A stretch of 64,000 nt of DNA, from positions 1-64,000 of the forward strand of contig JAIYDC010000146.1 in NCBI GenBank assembly GCA_027487685.1. Direction: 5' to 3'. The number at the start of each line of letters is the position of its first letter. Position 1 is the first letter of the stretch. Position numbers and translations under genes: made by a program. The DNA comes from Pseudomonadota bacterium (lineage in GTDB: Bacteria; Bdellovibrionota; Bacteriovoracia; Bacteriovoracales; Bacteriovoracaceae). Shown here one piece after another: positions 1 to 8,284 of this stretch. Under the pieces are notes generated by a model. The model was not told the DNA's origin. It did no database searches and saw nothing but the letters and a program-made list of their open reading frames with translations.

Positions 1-1278
1 ATGTCTGATAAGGCAAAATTAGTTCTCGGTGATAAGACCATCGAGCTCCCCATTTTCATTGGTAGCGAAGGTGAGAAGGCCATCGATATCACTAAGCTCA
101 GAGCGGAGACTGGCTACGTAACTTTGGATTCCGGTTACATGAACACCGGAGCCTGCACATCAGCGATAACTTTCCTTGATGGCGAACAGGGTATCTTAAA
201 ATACCGGGGCTACTCAATTGAAGAAGTCGCCGAAAAGTCTTCCTTTCTCGAATCCTCCTACCTCGTCTTCTACGGCAAACTTCCAACAGCGGCAGAACTG
301 AAGGCCTTCGAAGAACGCATTTCTTCATTTGACGACGTTCCAGAAGGGATCAAGACTATGATTAGGGCGTTCCCTAAGGACGCACATCCCATGGCGGTTC
401 TCTCAGCTAATATGGTTTCTCTTTCTGCCTTTAACCATGACCTCTGCTCCCAAGATCTTACGGCCCCTCAGAAGGACCAGGCGATTGCACAGCTCATGGG
501 GCAGTTGAAAGTTATGGCCTCGTACGCTTTCCGGCACTCGCAGGGAAAGGACTTCATAAAGTCTGATCGCAGTCTCGATTACTGCTCCGATTTTCTCCAT
601 ATGATGACTGGTGATAAAAACATTAAGAAAGAAGTCGCGAAGGCACTCGATGTGCTTTTGGTCCTTCACGTCGATCACGAGCAGAACTGCTCGACGTCCT
701 CAGTGCGCTTAGTAGGCTCGTCGAAGGCAAACATTTTTGCAACGATCTCTGCCGGCATTGATGCCCTTTGGGGTCCGCTCCATGGCGGAGCTAACCAGGC
801 GGTGCTCGAGATGCTTGAAGAGATCAAGGGCTCGGGTAAAAGCTACCAGCATTTCCTGGACGAAGTGAAAGACAAGAATTCTTCGTCTCGTCTTATGGGC
901 TTCGGCCATCGGGTCTATAAAAACTTTGATCCTCGGGCCAAGATTATTAAAAAGGCTTGTGACTCTGTTCTCTCAACTCTCGGCGCCCAGGATACACTCC
1001 TTGACATCGCCAAGGGCCTTGAGGAAGTAGCACTTAAAGATGAGTACTTCGTCTCTCGCAAGCTCTATCCAAACGTGGACTTCTATTCTGGTATCATTTA
1101 TCGGGCCCTCGGCATTCCGACGAACATGTTTACGGTGATGTTTGCCATGGGCCGCCTCCCAGGGTGGATGGCACAGTGGAAAGAGATGGTTGAGCAGCCT
1201 GGGTTTAAAATCTGCCGCCCGCGCCAGATCTACACCGGCGATACGAAAAACGCCTACAAAGACCTCAAGTCTCGCTAA
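1..1278 (+). CDS. gltA: Citrate synthase
   Basis: Condenses acetyl-CoA with oxaloacetate to give citrate, the entry step of the TCA cycle, in the cytoplasm. The protein is 425 residues, close to the 427 of the E. coli type II enzyme. The three catalytic residues are visible: H261 in 'LHGGANQ', H303 in the signature 'GFGHRVYKNFDPRA', and D360 in 'NVDFYSG'. The ATG is the first base of the window, so the promoter and ribosome binding site cannot be seen; the N-terminal length matches the family, so this start is credible. A strong terminator follows within 40 bp, so it is probably the last or only gene of its unit. Confidence 0.97.
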   Translation: MSDKAKLVLGDKTIELPIFIGSEGEKAIDITKLRAETGYVTLDSGYMNTGACTSAITFLDGEQGILKYRGYSIEEVAEKSSFLESSYLVFYGKLPTAAELKAFEERISSFDDVPEGIKTMIRAFPKDAHPMAVLSANMVSLSAFNHDLCSQDLTAPQKDQAIAQLMGQLKVMASYAFRHSQGKDFIKSDRSLDYCSDFLHMMTGDKNIKKEVAKALDVLLVLHVDHEQNCSTSSVRLVGSSKANIFATISAGIDALWGPLHGGANQAVLEMLEEIKGSGKSYQHFLDEVKDKNSSSRLMGFGHRVYKNFDPRAKIIKKACDSVLSTLGAQDTLLDIAKGLEEVALKDEYFVSRKLYPNVDFYSGIIYRALGIPTNMFTVMFAMGRLPGWMAQWKEMVEQPGFKICRPRQIYTGDTKNAYKDLKSR

Positions 1279-1289
1279 CTGCGAGTGTC

Positions 1290-1318
1290 AAGGCCGCCTT
1301 TGGGCGGTCTTTTTTTTG
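1290..1318 (+). terminator. Rho-independent terminator after gltA
   Basis: A GC-rich stem (GGCCGCC / GGCGGTC with one G-T pair) around a TTTG-type loop is followed by eight T. It starts 12 bp after the gltA stop codon. It also separates gltA from the convergent gene that ends at 1341. Confidence 0.9.
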
Positions 1319-1340
1319 CACTGGCCATCGAATGGAAAAA

Positions 1341-1703
1341 CTATTCTGCCATCTCAAATAATGAAAGGATCGGATGCAGCTCCGATCGGCCGTTAGAGCG
1401 GAAATTGATGATGTCGGACTTTCCTAGCAAGATGATCTTAGACTCCGCTTTCAATCGCACATCGAATCGAACCGGTTGACCTAGCAGAAGCTCACTTATG
1501 CCTAAGACATATCCATCTTCGATGATTCTCAGGACTTTTGCATTCCTTGAAAGTTCAATCTGTCCTTGGATGAGCGCGATCCCTGCGCAGGGCACCTGAT
1601 GTTCGTAGACGATCACGAAATCTTTGGGAAAGGTGAGTAGCTCGAACTCTTGGACGAGTGCTGTGAGTTGAGAAGTTGTTAAGGGAATGACTATATCCAT
1701 CAT
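1341..1703 (-). CDS. Cyclic-nucleotide-binding-domain protein without DNA-binding domain
   Basis: A 120-residue protein whose whole length resembles the cNMP-binding beta-roll of CRP/FNR proteins. It opens with 'LTTSQLTALVQEFE', has a beta-strand run with 'IALIQGQIELSR' where CRP-type proteins have 'LIKGSVAVL', then 'VLGISELLLGQP' matching the 'GE(L)..L' turn. No helix-turn-helix follows: the protein stops where the long dimerisation helix would begin. It is on the same strand as the FNR-type regulator, 64 bp downstream, so the two may be co-transcribed. No clear Shine-Dalgarno sequence precedes either of its two tandem ATGs. Function unknown; a ligand-binding partner or decoy of the regulator is speculation. 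Confidence 0.6.
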   Translation of the reverse strand: MMDIVIPLTTSQLTALVQEFELLTFPKDFVIVYEHQVPCAGIALIQGQIELSRNAKVLRIIEDGYVLGISELLLGQPVRFDVRLKAESKIILLGKSDIINFRSNGRSELHPILSLFEMAE

Positions 1704-1767
1704 GTAGGAACTGTAACTGAGTTCCTACTCTGAGAATATGCTCTAGGTCATATTCGTCAGATATAAA

Positions 1768-2487
1768 TCAATAGTCGAGGTTCGCAAATTCGACGAGCTT
1801 TTCTTCATCGAGAATAAAGATCGTTTTCCCTTCCTGCTCGAGGATGCCTTCATCTTTAAACTCGGAGATGAGGCGAATGATTGTTTCGTGTGCGGTGCCG
1901 ACAATCGATGCGATTTCGTCGCGGTTAAGCTTGATATCCAGCCGCACACGACCGTCAGACTCATTCTGGCCGTAGTTTTTTATGAATGTAAGGAAGAGTT
2001 CGGCCAGGCGTTCCCGGGCACTCTTTTGCGACATGGAGGCGTTACGGGTCTCAGCTGCGCCCATGTCTTTGGAGAGCTTTTGGATGAGATTTAAAGCAAT
2101 CGTGGGGTCAGTCTTGAGAGCACCATAGATGTAATTCTTATCCATAAAGCAGATCGCAGCATCTTCAATAACGGTGGCGGTTGCCGAGTAGCTTTCCTTA
2201 CTGAAAAGACTACGATGCCCAAGCACATCACCCGGACCAGCGATACGGACGATGGATTCCTTACCGTCGCTCCCAACTTTAGAAACCTTAATCTTGCCCT
2301 GAGCAATACAGTAAAGGCCGAAGGGGGGATTACCCTGGAAAAAAATCGTTTGTCCTTTCTTATAGCTGTTCATGACTTTGTTATGACTGACCTCATTCAG
2401 AGCTGCTTGCTCTAAGTCACAGAAAATGCCCTTCTCTACTGACGGACATTTGTCACAAGATACACTTTTAAAAGCAGGTTTTTGCAT
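1768..2487 (-). CDS. FNR/CRP-family transcription regulator with four FNR-like cysteines
   Basis: A 239-residue regulator: N-terminal cysteine cluster, cNMP-type sensor domain (about 35-125), dimerisation helix (130-160) and a C-terminal winged helix-turn-helix ('LNRDEIASIVGTAHETIIRL', 187-206). Cysteines 11, 14, 23 and 113 sit where E. coli FNR has C20, C23, C29 and C122, which bind the oxygen-labile [4Fe-4S] cluster. Spacing is CX2CX8C rather than FNR's CX2CX5C. The recognition helix reads H200-E201-T-I-I-R205, keeping the FNR/CRP Glu and Arg but with Ile where FNR has Ser. The start at 2487 is chosen for its AGGAAGGGG site; a longer in-frame start at 2523 lacks one. Probably an oxygen- or redox-responsive regulator (inference). 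Confidence 0.85.
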   Translation of the reverse strand: MQKPAFKSVSCDKCPSVEKGIFCDLEQAALNEVSHNKVMNSYKKGQTIFFQGNPPFGLYCIAQGKIKVSKVGSDGKESIVRIAGPGDVLGHRSLFSKESYSATATVIEDAAICFMDKNYIYGALKTDPTIALNLIQKLSKDMGAAETRNASMSQKSARERLAELFLTFIKNYGQNESDGRVRLDIKLNRDEIASIVGTAHETIIRLISEFKDEGILEQEGKTIFILDEEKLVEFANLDY

Positions 2488-2540
2488 GATCCCCTTCCTG
2501 TATTTCAAAACAAAGGGTACCACAATATTGTCAAGAAAAT

Positions 2541-2554
2541 GTGATCTTGATCAG
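2541..2554. promoter_or_regulatory. FNR/CRP-like palindrome upstream of the regulator gene
   Basis: The sequence GTGAT-CTTG-ATCAG has the FNR half-site core and spacing (TTGAT-N4-ATCAA) with only the outermost base of each half changed. Read one base wider it also fits the left CRP half-site TGTGA. It lies 54 bp upstream of the regulator's ATG and 30 bp downstream of the cytochrome-like gene on the same strand, so it could serve autoregulation. Confidence 0.5.
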
Positions 2555-2583
2555 CTTTTGGCCAAAAAGGTGATGCTAGTCAG

Positions 2584-3723
2584 TTATCGCGTGGTCTTCA
2601 TCTCGGGTCCAGTGAGCTCCTTAAATTTCTTAAGCTCAGCCTCGACCTCTTGAGGAATATGGGCTCCACCTGAACCGGAAAAGTCAAATTCAACACTTTC
2701 CTTGTACTCCTTAAGGCATTCTCTTGCCATCGGATGCTTCGGGTAATTTTTTATGCATTGCTTAAGAAATAAATCCCCTGCGCCAAAGAAATCTTCTTTT
2801 TTAAGGCGCTTCTCAATCCAGCCCAGCCAATAACTCATTTCCGGAGCAGATTTCGAGGTCTGGTTCTCAAAAAAGTATTGTGACAATAGACCTGACGCCA
2901 GAAGCAGGTCTACCTTATAGGCATCCTCAAAAGATTCCAGTTTTCTGAGTGGAACTAGCCTGCGATCAAGAAAACTCCGAAGCTCATTCTCGCTACTGAT
3001 GGATTTACCGATATGTTTTTCGCCTCCCCAGATCACCAGGCGCCTCTTCCAGTCTTCTAGTTCGCGGTTGGCCTCATAAGGAAGGTTACCCTTCTTAAGA
3101 TAGTCCGTTGCCAGGGCCAGCATCGAAGACGGGTCCTTCTTGATTTTAAGTTCAATCAGGAGGATTTGCTGAATAGGAAGGAGGACATTTTGTTCTTTGC
3201 GGATCAATCGATCCTGCAGATCTCGGGTGAATTCGTTCTTGGCGTCGACGTAGCGTCGGACGATAAGGTAGGCCAAACCCAAGTTGTAGGGGTCCTTGAG
3301 CTTAGCTTTATCGACGGAAAGTTCACCGCTTTGAAAACTTGATGTTACTGATTGCGGCAGGCGTGAATGACAATCGATGCATTGGCCCACTGTCTCACGG
3401 TTAAGCCAAAACGCATAGTCCCGTTGCCCTGTCCCGAATGCTGCACGGGCCTCTCGAAGGTTGGTGGAGATGAGCTCATAGGAAGGTGCGAAGAGATCGT
3501 GCCGAAGCATAGTATCGTGGCCCGCTAGCTTAAAAGCGTCGTCGATGGCCGCCAGATTCACCGCGATCTTCTTCTCGTTCTCTTTTTTCATGAATTCCTG
3601 TTTGTTGACGATGAAAGGCAGCAGCTCCATCAATGAATTGAAAGCGCGGTTCATTTCGAGTATAGGGCTTGCAAGGACGGAGATGGCCACAGAGAGGGAG
3701 AGAAGGACAACTAGGTTTTTCAT
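2584..3723 (-). CDS. Secreted monohaem c-type cytochrome-like protein
   Basis: A 379-residue exported protein with an N-terminal signal peptide (residues 1-19, ending 'ISVLAS'). One haem-c attachment motif is present: C115-I-D-C118-H119. The haem lies in the N-terminal third; the remaining 250 residues are helix-rich and repetitive in character, resembling tetratricopeptide-like solenoids, although no clean repeat can be assigned by eye. The likely site of action is the periplasm. It overlaps the stop codon of the upstream gene by 4 bp (ATGA), so the two are co-transcribed and translationally coupled. The family was not recognised, and the redox role is inferred from CXXCH alone. Confidence 0.7.
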   Translation of the reverse strand: MKNLVVLLSLSVAISVLASPILEMNRAFNSLMELLPFIVNKQEFMKKENEKKIAVNLAAIDDAFKLAGHDTMLRHDLFAPSYELISTNLREARAAFGTGQRDYAFWLNRETVGQCIDCHSRLPQSVTSSFQSGELSVDKAKLKDPYNLGLAYLIVRRYVDAKNEFTRDLQDRLIRKEQNVLLPIQQILLIELKIKKDPSSMLALATDYLKKGNLPYEANRELEDWKRRLVIWGGEKHIGKSISSENELRSFLDRRLVPLRKLESFEDAYKVDLLLASGLLSQYFFENQTSKSAPEMSYWLGWIEKRLKKEDFFGAGDLFLKQCIKNYPKHPMARECLKEYKESVEFDFSGSGGAHIPQEVEAELKKFKELTGPEMKTTR

Positions 3724-4295
3724 GGTTTGGTGATTCCTTTAAATTGGTCGTGAAGAAGGATCAAAGTCGCTAGAATCCCTGTGGATAGGAACATCGCCTG
3801 CCTGAGGTCCCGGCGACCAGTGGGGTCATTGGGGCCACTGGCCAGGCTTTCGAGCAGAAGTACACTTGTGGTGAGTGTAATGGCCGATGCGACCTCTGTG
3901 GTTATCGGTAATGCGTATGGGACTCCGGAGGTTGCACTGGAAAAGGTCAGGTTACTCTCGGGAGTGGCCTCGGCCGCGAGTTGCAGGTCCTTGAGCGCTA
4001 TTGGAGAAATTGACTCAACGATAAAAAAGGGTTTCATGTATCGCTCGCCTTCGCCACCGGCAACACTTTCATAATGAATGCGGCCTTCGATGATGCCTGA
4101 CGCCTCCATCGGTAGACCTACAAATTTCTGCCGTACATCCTTTGATCCAAAGATGACCGGGAGTTCTTCGCCGGAAGAGCGAGTCACTTTGAGCTGATCA
4201 CCGACTCGCGTGATGGTCACGAAGGTGCGTAGTGTCTCCTCGGCGGACTGAGCGGTGGAAATAATTAGTGTAAGGAGTAAGAGAAGAGTATTCAT
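3720..4295 (-). CDS. Exported protein with a C-terminal membrane segment
   Basis: A 191-residue protein of no recognised family. It has a signal peptide (1-17, 'LIISTAQSA'), a central beta-rich domain, and two hydrophobic stretches near the C-terminus, the second ('AMFLSTGILATLILL') a probable membrane helix followed by a short basic tail. It is the first gene of a two-gene unit; its stop overlaps the start of the haem protein, so it may anchor or assist that cytochrome (inference). The divergent gene at 4465 leaves about 170 bp for promoters. Confidence 0.6.
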   Translation of the reverse strand: MNTLLLLLTLIISTAQSAEETLRTFVTITRVGDQLKVTRSSGEELPVIFGSKDVRQKFVGLPMEASGIIEGRIHYESVAGGEGERYMKPFFIVESISPIALKDLQLAAEATPESNLTFSSATSGVPYALPITTEVASAITLTTSVLLLESLASGPNDPTGRRDLRQAMFLSTGILATLILLHDQFKGITKP

Positions 4296-4378
4296 GTCTC
4301 AAGCCTAGCTGAGGGCCTAAATAAGACCAAGTCTAGATCAGCACTGGTTTTTATGATTTAAGTCACTCTTGGGCCCTG

Positions 4379-4441
4379 TTGGATAACGGCACGAATTGCC
4401 GTTTACGAAAGGAGACTTCAGTTGGGCAGCTGGCCATCCGA
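4379..4441 (+). promoter_or_regulatory. Structured 5' leader, class not recognised
   Basis: The leader of the 110-residue secreted protein can fold as a small multi-branch structure. An outer stem TTGGAT (4379-4384) pairs with ATCCGA (4436-4441), with one G-U pair. Inside it are a perfect 7-bp hairpin AACGGCA-CGAAT-TGCCGTT (4385-4403) and a weaker CAGT/GCTG hairpin. It ends 13 bp before the Shine-Dalgarno GGAG. It does not match a riboswitch class I can name. Confidence 0.35.
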
Positions 4442-4464
4442 AAGGTACTTAAATCGGAGTCCAC

Positions 4465-4797
4465 ATGAAACCTGCTTCAATCGCTCTTATCCTGACCACT
4501 CTTTTGCTTTCTGCCGGTGCTCTGGCAGATGAGATCCGTGTAAAAAAAATGACTAAAGATGCTACGCTCGAGCGGAGCTTCATACTTCAGACCAATCTGA
4601 CGGAGAAAGTCGTGATCGACTGCCAGAGCTTTATCCAGGGTCTTAGGATTGGAGAGGGGGGAAACGCACTGGTTTACCTCATGGATCCTGAAGACTGTGA
4701 GGAGCTTCAAGGCAGAATGCGCACAAGCTTGCGAAAATTTCGTCACCACTGTATGGATGTCGACACTGAGATCCACTCTGACTGGACCTGCGATTAA
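4465..4797 (+). CDS. Small Cys-containing secreted protein
   Basis: A 110-residue exported protein: signal peptide 1-21 ('LLLSAGALA'), mature part of about 89 residues with four cysteines ('VIDCQ', 'EDCEE', 'HHCMD', 'WTCD'), enough for two disulphides. No family recognised. A GGAG site lies 6 nt before the ATG. Its TAA stop shares bases with the stop codon of the convergent TolC-like gene (TTAA at 4794-4797), so the two genes end on top of each other. The structured leader upstream may regulate it. Confidence 0.65.
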   Translation: MKPASIALILTTLLLSAGALADEIRVKKMTKDATLERSFILQTNLTEKVVIDCQSFIQGLRIGEGGNALVYLMDPEDCEELQGRMRTSLRKFRHHCMDVDTEIHSDWTCD

Positions 4798-6140
4798 CGA
4801 GGAATCATCTTTCCCGAGAATAGTCGGGTATCGATTAAAAGCTGGTGGTACTCGTACCAAACATCCCAGCGCTTGACGTCCACGTCCGCTGCGTCTTGCT
4901 CTCTTAAGGCCAGGATAAAGAGGTCGGATGCCCCTTGTCCCCATCTCGTCCGCTCAGCATCAGCGATCTTGACCGATTTCTCAAATTCGCTGGAAGTGAC
5001 CTCCCAACGACCTCTGGTTGCCTGAAGGGCGTCGTAAGAAAAATTCAGCTGCTGCCGGAGCTGCTGGACCATGAAATCTTTCTCCCGGAGAAGAGCACGG
5101 AATTTGTACTCCGCGGCCGTTGTCTTTCCTTCGGCCTTACGATTCTCGAAGGGCATATCAAACTTAAGACCCACCTGGAGTGTGGATGGATCCCAGGGGA
5201 CGTTGCCTGAAAGCTCCCGTGACCCAATGAGCTCCAGGTTAAGCCCCGGAAGCTGGGATTGGTCGAAGAACTTCCTCTCCGCCGTACGCATCCGAATCTC
5301 TTGGTCGATGATTCGAAGCTGGGGTAGCAAGTCGGCCGTGAGGATGGTAGGAGAAACGGCCCGGATGTCGTCTTGTGGAAGCAATTCCTGGTCCAGTGAA
5401 ATCGACGCGCCCTGATCATCCCGGTAGTAGAGCTCAAGCTGTGTGCGGGAGCTTTGCCAATCAATTCTGGCCTTTGCGAGTTCGTCCCGTCTCTTATCAA
5501 TCGAGCGCTGATTGTCTATTAATTTGAGCTTCTCCACGTCGCCGGCCGCGAACTTCTTCTCGAGCATGACCTGCCGTTCTTCAGCGATTTTTAGGATCGA
5601 TTGGCGGATCTTGAGCTTCTGATTAGCGAAGAGCCATTTGTAGTAGAGGGAAAGGGCCTTGTGGATGTAGATGTTCTGCTTAAGTTCAATCTCCGCTTGA
5701 GCGATGCCCTTCTGTAGCTTGGCGAGTTCAATGTTCAGACGGAACTCATCGCTCTGAAAGTTTCGAAGGACGGGAAGAGCGATGCCAGCGAAGATCTCCC
5801 CTGCGCTCGAAGTCTTATATTTTCCATCGTAGGCAGGAAAGATGCCTTGGCCTGAGCGGTGTCCGGCAATTAGAGAAAGACCTTGGTAGCGGGTCTGGCG
5901 TTCAATGGTTGTTTCAAAATACTGGTTCTCGTATTTATCTTCGATGCGGTTTCGTGTTTTGAAAGTGAGCTTATGATCGAACGCACCCTGGGCCGCCTCC
6001 ACCTCTGCGCGGGAAGCTTCATACTTAAGCTCTGCCTGCTCGATCAATGGAAAATGCGCTAGGACTGATCTGGTGATTTCCTCTTCACTTATGGCGAAGG
6101 CGCCGCTACTCAATAAAGCGAAGGCCAGGAAACGGATCAT
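4794..6140 (-). CDS. TolC-family outer membrane efflux protein
   Basis: A 448-residue protein with a signal peptide ('LLSSGAFA', 1-16) and the long helical coiled-coil pattern of TolC-type outer membrane channels, for example 'QAELKYEASRAEVEAAQGAF' near the N-terminus and 'FEKSVKIADAERTRWGQG' near the C-terminus; the two halves look like the usual internal repeat. It would form the outer membrane exit duct. It is the last gene of a three-gene operon (membrane domain, adaptor, TolC-like) joined by 4-bp overlaps, making a tripartite exporter. Confidence 0.85.
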   Translation of the reverse strand: MIRFLAFALLSSGAFAISEEEITRSVLAHFPLIEQAELKYEASRAEVEAAQGAFDHKLTFKTRNRIEDKYENQYFETTIERQTRYQGLSLIAGHRSGQGIFPAYDGKYKTSSAGEIFAGIALPVLRNFQSDEFRLNIELAKLQKGIAQAEIELKQNIYIHKALSLYYKWLFANQKLKIRQSILKIAEERQVMLEKKFAAGDVEKLKLIDNQRSIDKRRDELAKARIDWQSSRTQLELYYRDDQGASISLDQELLPQDDIRAVSPTILTADLLPQLRIIDQEIRMRTAERKFFDQSQLPGLNLELIGSRELSGNVPWDPSTLQVGLKFDMPFENRKAEGKTTAAEYKFRALLREKDFMVQQLRQQLNFSYDALQATRGRWEVTSSEFEKSVKIADAERTRWGQGASDLFILALREQDAADVDVKRWDVWYEYHQLLIDTRLFSGKMIPR

Positions 6141-7186
6141 TTTTTCTCCTTGTCCTTATCCTTATCCTCATCTTCATAATCGGATTTGTTGATTTTCATC
6201 ATCCGTGCCAGCTCATCTTTGATGGGACCTGAAACTGGTGGGAGGCCAGTGAGTTGACGCCAGATTTCCTTAAGAACGAAAGACTTGGCAAGGGTGATGT
6301 AGCCCTTGGCATGGGCACCAGGACGTAAGAAAGGGGCGTTTGGCCAAGCCTTATTTCCCGCAGGGACCAGGAGGACACGGAACTTGCCTTTATTTGAGCT
6401 AGCAGCGTCTACCAGGTGAACTTTCGCAGGAAAGACGCCTACGGCGACTGCGGGCCACCCGGCGATCTGAAGCGAGGGCCAGCCTTCGAATTGTAATACA
6501 GCATTTTGTCCCGATGTCAGCATTGAGGTATCGTTACCGTCGACCCAGATCTCTACTGCCGGTGTGGTGATATGAGGAGTTAAAACAGCAATCGGTGTTC
6601 CGGCCTTAATAAGTTGCCCACGCTCTCCCGGAAGGACGCGAGTGATGACTCCGTCCCTTGGAGCGAGGATGGTCTGAAGCTGGCGGGAGAATTGAGTCTC
6701 AGCTTTGGTCAGGGTTGCCATCGCTTTTGAATATTCGATGTCAATTTTCGAAGTGTCGATTTTGGCCTTCTCGTATTCTTTGCGGGCCGAGAGCCCTTGG
6801 TCAAAGAGCTTCCGTTGACGGTCGAGATTGAGTTGAGAGGTCTCTAGCATGAGCTTCGCCGAGGCAATTCCCGCCCGGGCGGCGTCGAGTTCACGCTGGT
6901 AGCGCTCGATGAGACCTGGGTCATTATCCTGCATGCGCGCAAGGATATCGCCGCGTTTGACCGTGGCACCTTCTTGGACGAGCCATTGGGAGATGAAGCC
7001 ATTGACCGGCGTCGTCAGGGTCTGAACTCGTTCATTTGGGTCGATGGCCGTTACCTGGCCCTCCCCTGTGGTGAAAGCGACCCAAGGCAGGAAGGGCAGA
7101 ACTGAGAAGAAGAAAATTAGGAAAAAAATTGTTCGCGTTTTCTTAGGTTCAAGTGGAAGCTTGGGAGTGAGATAAGAATTACTCAC
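6137..7186 (-). CDS. HlyD-family membrane fusion (periplasmic adaptor) protein
   Basis: A 349-residue adaptor: one N-terminal membrane helix (about 19-40), a biotinyl-lipoyl half-motif 'PVNGFISQWLVQEGATVKRG', an alpha-helical hairpin (about 95-170), the second lipoyl half 'APRDGVITRVLPGERG', then a beta-barrel domain. It would bridge the inner membrane component to the TolC-like channel. The C-terminal 15 residues are almost all Asp, Glu and Lys. The gene overlaps both neighbours by 4 bp, so the three proteins should be made together. Confidence 0.88.
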   Translation of the reverse strand: MSNSYLTPKLPLEPKKTRTIFFLIFFFSVLPFLPWVAFTTGEGQVTAIDPNERVQTLTTPVNGFISQWLVQEGATVKRGDILARMQDNDPGLIERYQRELDAARAGIASAKLMLETSQLNLDRQRKLFDQGLSARKEYEKAKIDTSKIDIEYSKAMATLTKAETQFSRQLQTILAPRDGVITRVLPGERGQLIKAGTPIAVLTPHITTPAVEIWVDGNDTSMLTSGQNAVLQFEGWPSLQIAGWPAVAVGVFPAKVHLVDAASSNKGKFRVLLVPAGNKAWPNAPFLRPGAHAKGYITLAKSFVLKEIWRQLTGLPPVSGPIKDELARMMKINKSDYEDEDKDKDKEKK

Positions 7187-8040
7187 ACTTCTTCTCCTTT
7201 TGCTTTCATGAGCTTGTAGATACTTGTTTCATAGTCATAAAAACCCTCGAGCGCAGACGGGAGTTTGGAGAGTGAGACCATGATTCCGGAAAAGATGATC
7301 TCTGCTGACACGAGCTGACCTATCGATAGTTGGTCAGACTGAACCATGTATGTTCCGGCACCCAGAAGGGCCAGCTGACAGACTCCATACAGAATGGAAA
7401 TCTTAACCGTGTTGCGTTTAACGAAATTAAAATGCCCATCTCTTGCCTTCAAAAAAGCAGTGATGTCTGTGTTCTCTGGCGTTTCATCTTTAAAGGCCAT
7501 TTTGTAGAGATGATACTTTTCGTCAGACTCTTGGATGGAAGATTCGATGCCAGATCTGGTGGAAAGGTGGATCTGATAGAGAGTGGCCCCGATAAGAAGT
7601 GGGAGAAGGAGAAAGGCCGGGTGGAAAGTGACGATTGTCAGAAGTCCAAACGTCGCTGTCAGAGCAATATCAACGAAGGTGGTAAAAGCCTTAGAATAGG
7701 ATTTCATAGCAAAGAAAATTTCGACGTAGTACATACGTTTAGCGTTGTCGAGTGACTTCTTCCAGCGCTTCACTTCGTAAAAGAAGAGTTCACGCTGAAG
7801 GAACTCGTTTAACACAAACTGACAGTACTTAAGGATCTGTGAAACTGTCAGTCCTCCGCCGATAATGAAGAGGAAGCCAAAGATGTTTAGCCAAAGGCCT
7901 GAGAGTGCTAAGTTGTTAACTAGAAACTGAACGGCGAGGGGAACGATGAGCGTGGTGACACCGTAAAGCGCTGAGTAGATGATATACTTACGGCTTGTAT
8001 GGAGGTGCCGGACAGTGGGGATAAAGTTATGGGGAACCAT
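7183..8040 (-). CDS. ABC-exporter transmembrane domain without ATPase domain
   Basis: A 285-residue integral membrane protein matching the six-helix membrane domain of type I ABC exporters, with hydrophobic segments near 20-45, 50-70, 125-160 and 215-260. It ends with 'LPSALEGFYDYETSIYKLMK', which resembles the linker that normally leads into the nucleotide-binding domain. No Walker A, signature or Walker B motif is present, and no ATPase gene lies within the operon. The TGA stop overlaps the ATG of the HlyD-type gene. It could use an ATPase encoded elsewhere, or work without ATP hydrolysis. First gene of the operon, divergent from the LysR gene. Confidence 0.75.
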   Translation of the reverse strand: MVPHNFIPTVRHLHTSRKYIIYSALYGVTTLIVPLAVQFLVNNLALSGLWLNIFGFLFIIGGGLTVSQILKYCQFVLNEFLQRELFFYEVKRWKKSLDNAKRMYYVEIFFAMKSYSKAFTTFVDIALTATFGLLTIVTFHPAFLLLPLLIGATLYQIHLSTRSGIESSIQESDEKYHLYKMAFKDETPENTDITAFLKARDGHFNFVKRNTVKISILYGVCQLALLGAGTYMVQSDQLSIGQLVSAEIIFSGIMVSLSKLPSALEGFYDYETSIYKLMKAKGEEV

Positions 8041-8262
8041 GTTTTCTCCTGAAGCGCGTCAGCGGCTTAGTGTCAAAGAGTCATTCTGGAGATTTTCTGG
8101 ACCTATGCTATCATGAGGTTTAGTACAAATGACAACCATAACCGTCCACGCAGCTAGAATTATTATCGATTTCAAAGGCACAGCTCCTTTCCTCTTTAAT
8201 TCGCAGATTGTCATAATAGCGAGAAATACTCTATGATAAAAATCGATATTACATACTGTAAG

Positions 8263-8268
8263 TATAAT
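8263..8268 (+). promoter_or_regulatory. Consensus -10 element before the LysR gene
   Basis: A perfect TATAAT lies 17 bp before the LysR ATG, immediately followed by the GAAGG ribosome binding site at 8276-8280. No good -35 hexamer is found at 16-18 bp, so activator dependence or chance occurrence are both possible. The 244-bp divergent gap (8041-8284) is AT-rich and should hold promoters for both directions. Confidence 0.35.
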
Positions 8269-8284
8269 TTAAAACGAAGGTCTT

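Noticed and set aside
4379-4441. c-di-GMP (GEMM) riboswitch
   Set aside because: The leader is structured, but the conserved GEMM tetraloop and receptor blocks are absent.
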